Of a DNA stretch of 6,271 nucleotides, positions 5,610-6,271 are shown one piece after another. The notes below the pieces were generated by a model, which worked only from the letters and a program-made list of their open reading frames with translations, was not told where the DNA came from and made no database searches. Numbering within the stretch: position 1 is the stretch's first letter; each line of letters starts with the position of its first letter. The DNA lies in the NCBI GenBank assembly GCA_028718265.1, contig JAQUMG010000108.1, positions 1-6,271 of the forward strand, in the 5' to 3' direction. A program made the position numbers and the translations under genes. Origin of the DNA: Candidatus Omnitrophota bacterium (GTDB lineage Bacteria; Omnitrophota; Koll11; JAHIPI01).

Positions 5610-6271
5610 ATTTGCCCTGCGAGCCTTTATAAGGCAGTCCCCAGATTTGTATAAAGCCCTTAGCCAGCGACTGGTCGAATTTATCGCCTTCTTCGTACGT
5701 TGCAAGTTCCTTCTTATACAGAGAATTCGGCGATTTTCTCCCCGTGACTACGCAATTACCTTTATGCAGCTTCATTTTGACGGTACCGTTCACGCATTTC
5801 TGGGTATCGTCGATGAACTTATCCAGTGCCTCTCTAAGCGGCGTATACCAAAGTCCGTAATATACCAACTCAGCATATTTAAGCGCTATCATATTTTTAA
5901 AATGAAGCAGCTCTCTGTCAAGGACAAGGCTCTCAAGCGCCTTGTGGGCCGCGTGAAGCGTCCATCCGGCCGGAGCTTCGTAAATCTCTCTCGATTTTAT
6001 GCCGACGAGCCTGTTTTCCACCATATCGCTTCTGCCGACGCCGGCATCCCCGGCTATCCCGGAAAGCTTAAGTATCAAATCGACCCCGTTCATCGTTTTT
6101 CCGTTCAGCTTAACCGGTGTGCCGTTTTTAAACTCTATCTCGACATAGACAGGCTCCGCCTTCGCCTTATCTATTCCTTTTGTAATCTGATAGATATCTT
6201 CGCCAGGTGTATAATAAGGATCTTCCAGTCTCCCACTTTCAATCGATATTCCCCAAAGATTAACGTCAAGT
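5608..6271 (-). CDS. argG: Argininosuccinate synthase, C-terminal 220 residues (5' end outside window)
   Basis: ArgG condenses citrulline and aspartate, using ATP, to argininosuccinate in the cytoplasm; it is the penultimate step of arginine synthesis. The frame is open to the window edge, giving 220 complete codons before the TAG stop; the family is about 400 residues, so roughly the N-terminal 45%, including the ATP-binding P-loop, lies outside. Visible family motifs, numbered in the fragment, are NLWG at 4-7 followed by ISIESGRLEDP, GVGRSDMVENRLVGIKSREIYEAP at about 77-100, AELVYYGLW, TPLREALD, a VTGRKSPNSLY segment, and LATYEEGDKFD close to the end. The Met at 6093 is internal, not a start. 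One small oddity is GDAGVGRSDM, where most ArgG proteins have a G-(K/R)-(H/N)-GVGRIDM-like stretch. The stop codon is built into the argH ribosome-binding site and argH follows after 9 nt, so the two genes are surely co-transcribed. Identity is seen directly from the motifs. Confidence 0.97.
   Translation of the reverse strand, partial: LDVNLWGISIESGRLEDPYYTPGEDIYQITKGIDKAKAEPVYVEIEFKNGTPVKLNGKTMNGVDLILKLSGIAGDAGVGRSDMVENRLVGIKSREIYEAPAGWTLHAAHKALESLVLDRELLHFKNMIALKYAELVYYGLWYTPLREALDKFIDDTQKCVNGTVKMKLHKGNCVVTGRKSPNSLYKKELATYEEGDKFDQSLAKGFIQIWGLPYKGSQGK

Larger units (their letters stand above)
1..6271 (-). other. Interior of an arginine-lysine/DAP biosynthetic operon
   Basis: Seven co-directional genes are packed with junctions of 9, 1, -4, 10, -4 and 18 nt in the order argG, argH, lysA, dapF, dapA, dapB, dapL. 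No junction can hold a promoter, rho-independent terminator, T-box or lysine riboswitch, so any transcriptional control must lie upstream of argG or inside coding sequence. The five lysine genes are not in pathway order: the last two steps (lysA, dapF) come before the first three (dapA, dapB, dapL). Co-transcription is inferred from spacing, not shown. Confidence 0.85.

Overview
The window is almost entirely protein-coding, and every real gene is on the minus strand. Read in the direction of transcription (high to low coordinates), the order is argG (3' part only), argH, lysA, dapF, dapA, dapB and dapL (5' part only). Adjacent genes are separated by 18 nt or less, or overlap by 4 nt, so this looks like the interior of one operon. 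Neither its promoter nor its terminator lies in the window. There is no RNA gene, mobile element, CRISPR array or gene-free stretch.

Functionally the window joins the last two steps of arginine synthesis (ArgG: citrulline + aspartate to argininosuccinate; ArgH: argininosuccinate to arginine + fumarate) to the whole lysine/diaminopimelate branch from aspartate semialdehyde. DapA makes hydroxytetrahydrodipicolinate and DapB reduces it to tetrahydrodipicolinate. DapL transaminates this directly to LL-diaminopimelate, bypassing the succinylated or acetylated intermediates. DapF epimerises LL- to meso-diaminopimelate, and LysA decarboxylates that to lysine. meso-DAP would also serve as the peptidoglycan cross-linking residue.

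The organism is a bacterium with roughly 45-50% G+C that uses the DapL route. The argG-argH-lysA-dapF-dapA-dapB-dapL order recalls uncultured Omnitrophota-type genomes, and a shorter version (argH-lysA-dapA-dapB-dapL) is known from Geobacter-like Desulfobacterota. The phylum is an inference from memory of gene order, not something the sequence proves.

I found no previously undescribed system: this is a conventional biosynthetic operon. The oddest element is ArgH. It is about 50 residues shorter than usual, ending inside its C-terminal domain one base before lysA. It also departs from the family at several conserved motifs and is more A+T-rich than its neighbours. Smaller points of interest are a compact DapB and stop/start overlaps that suggest translational coupling.
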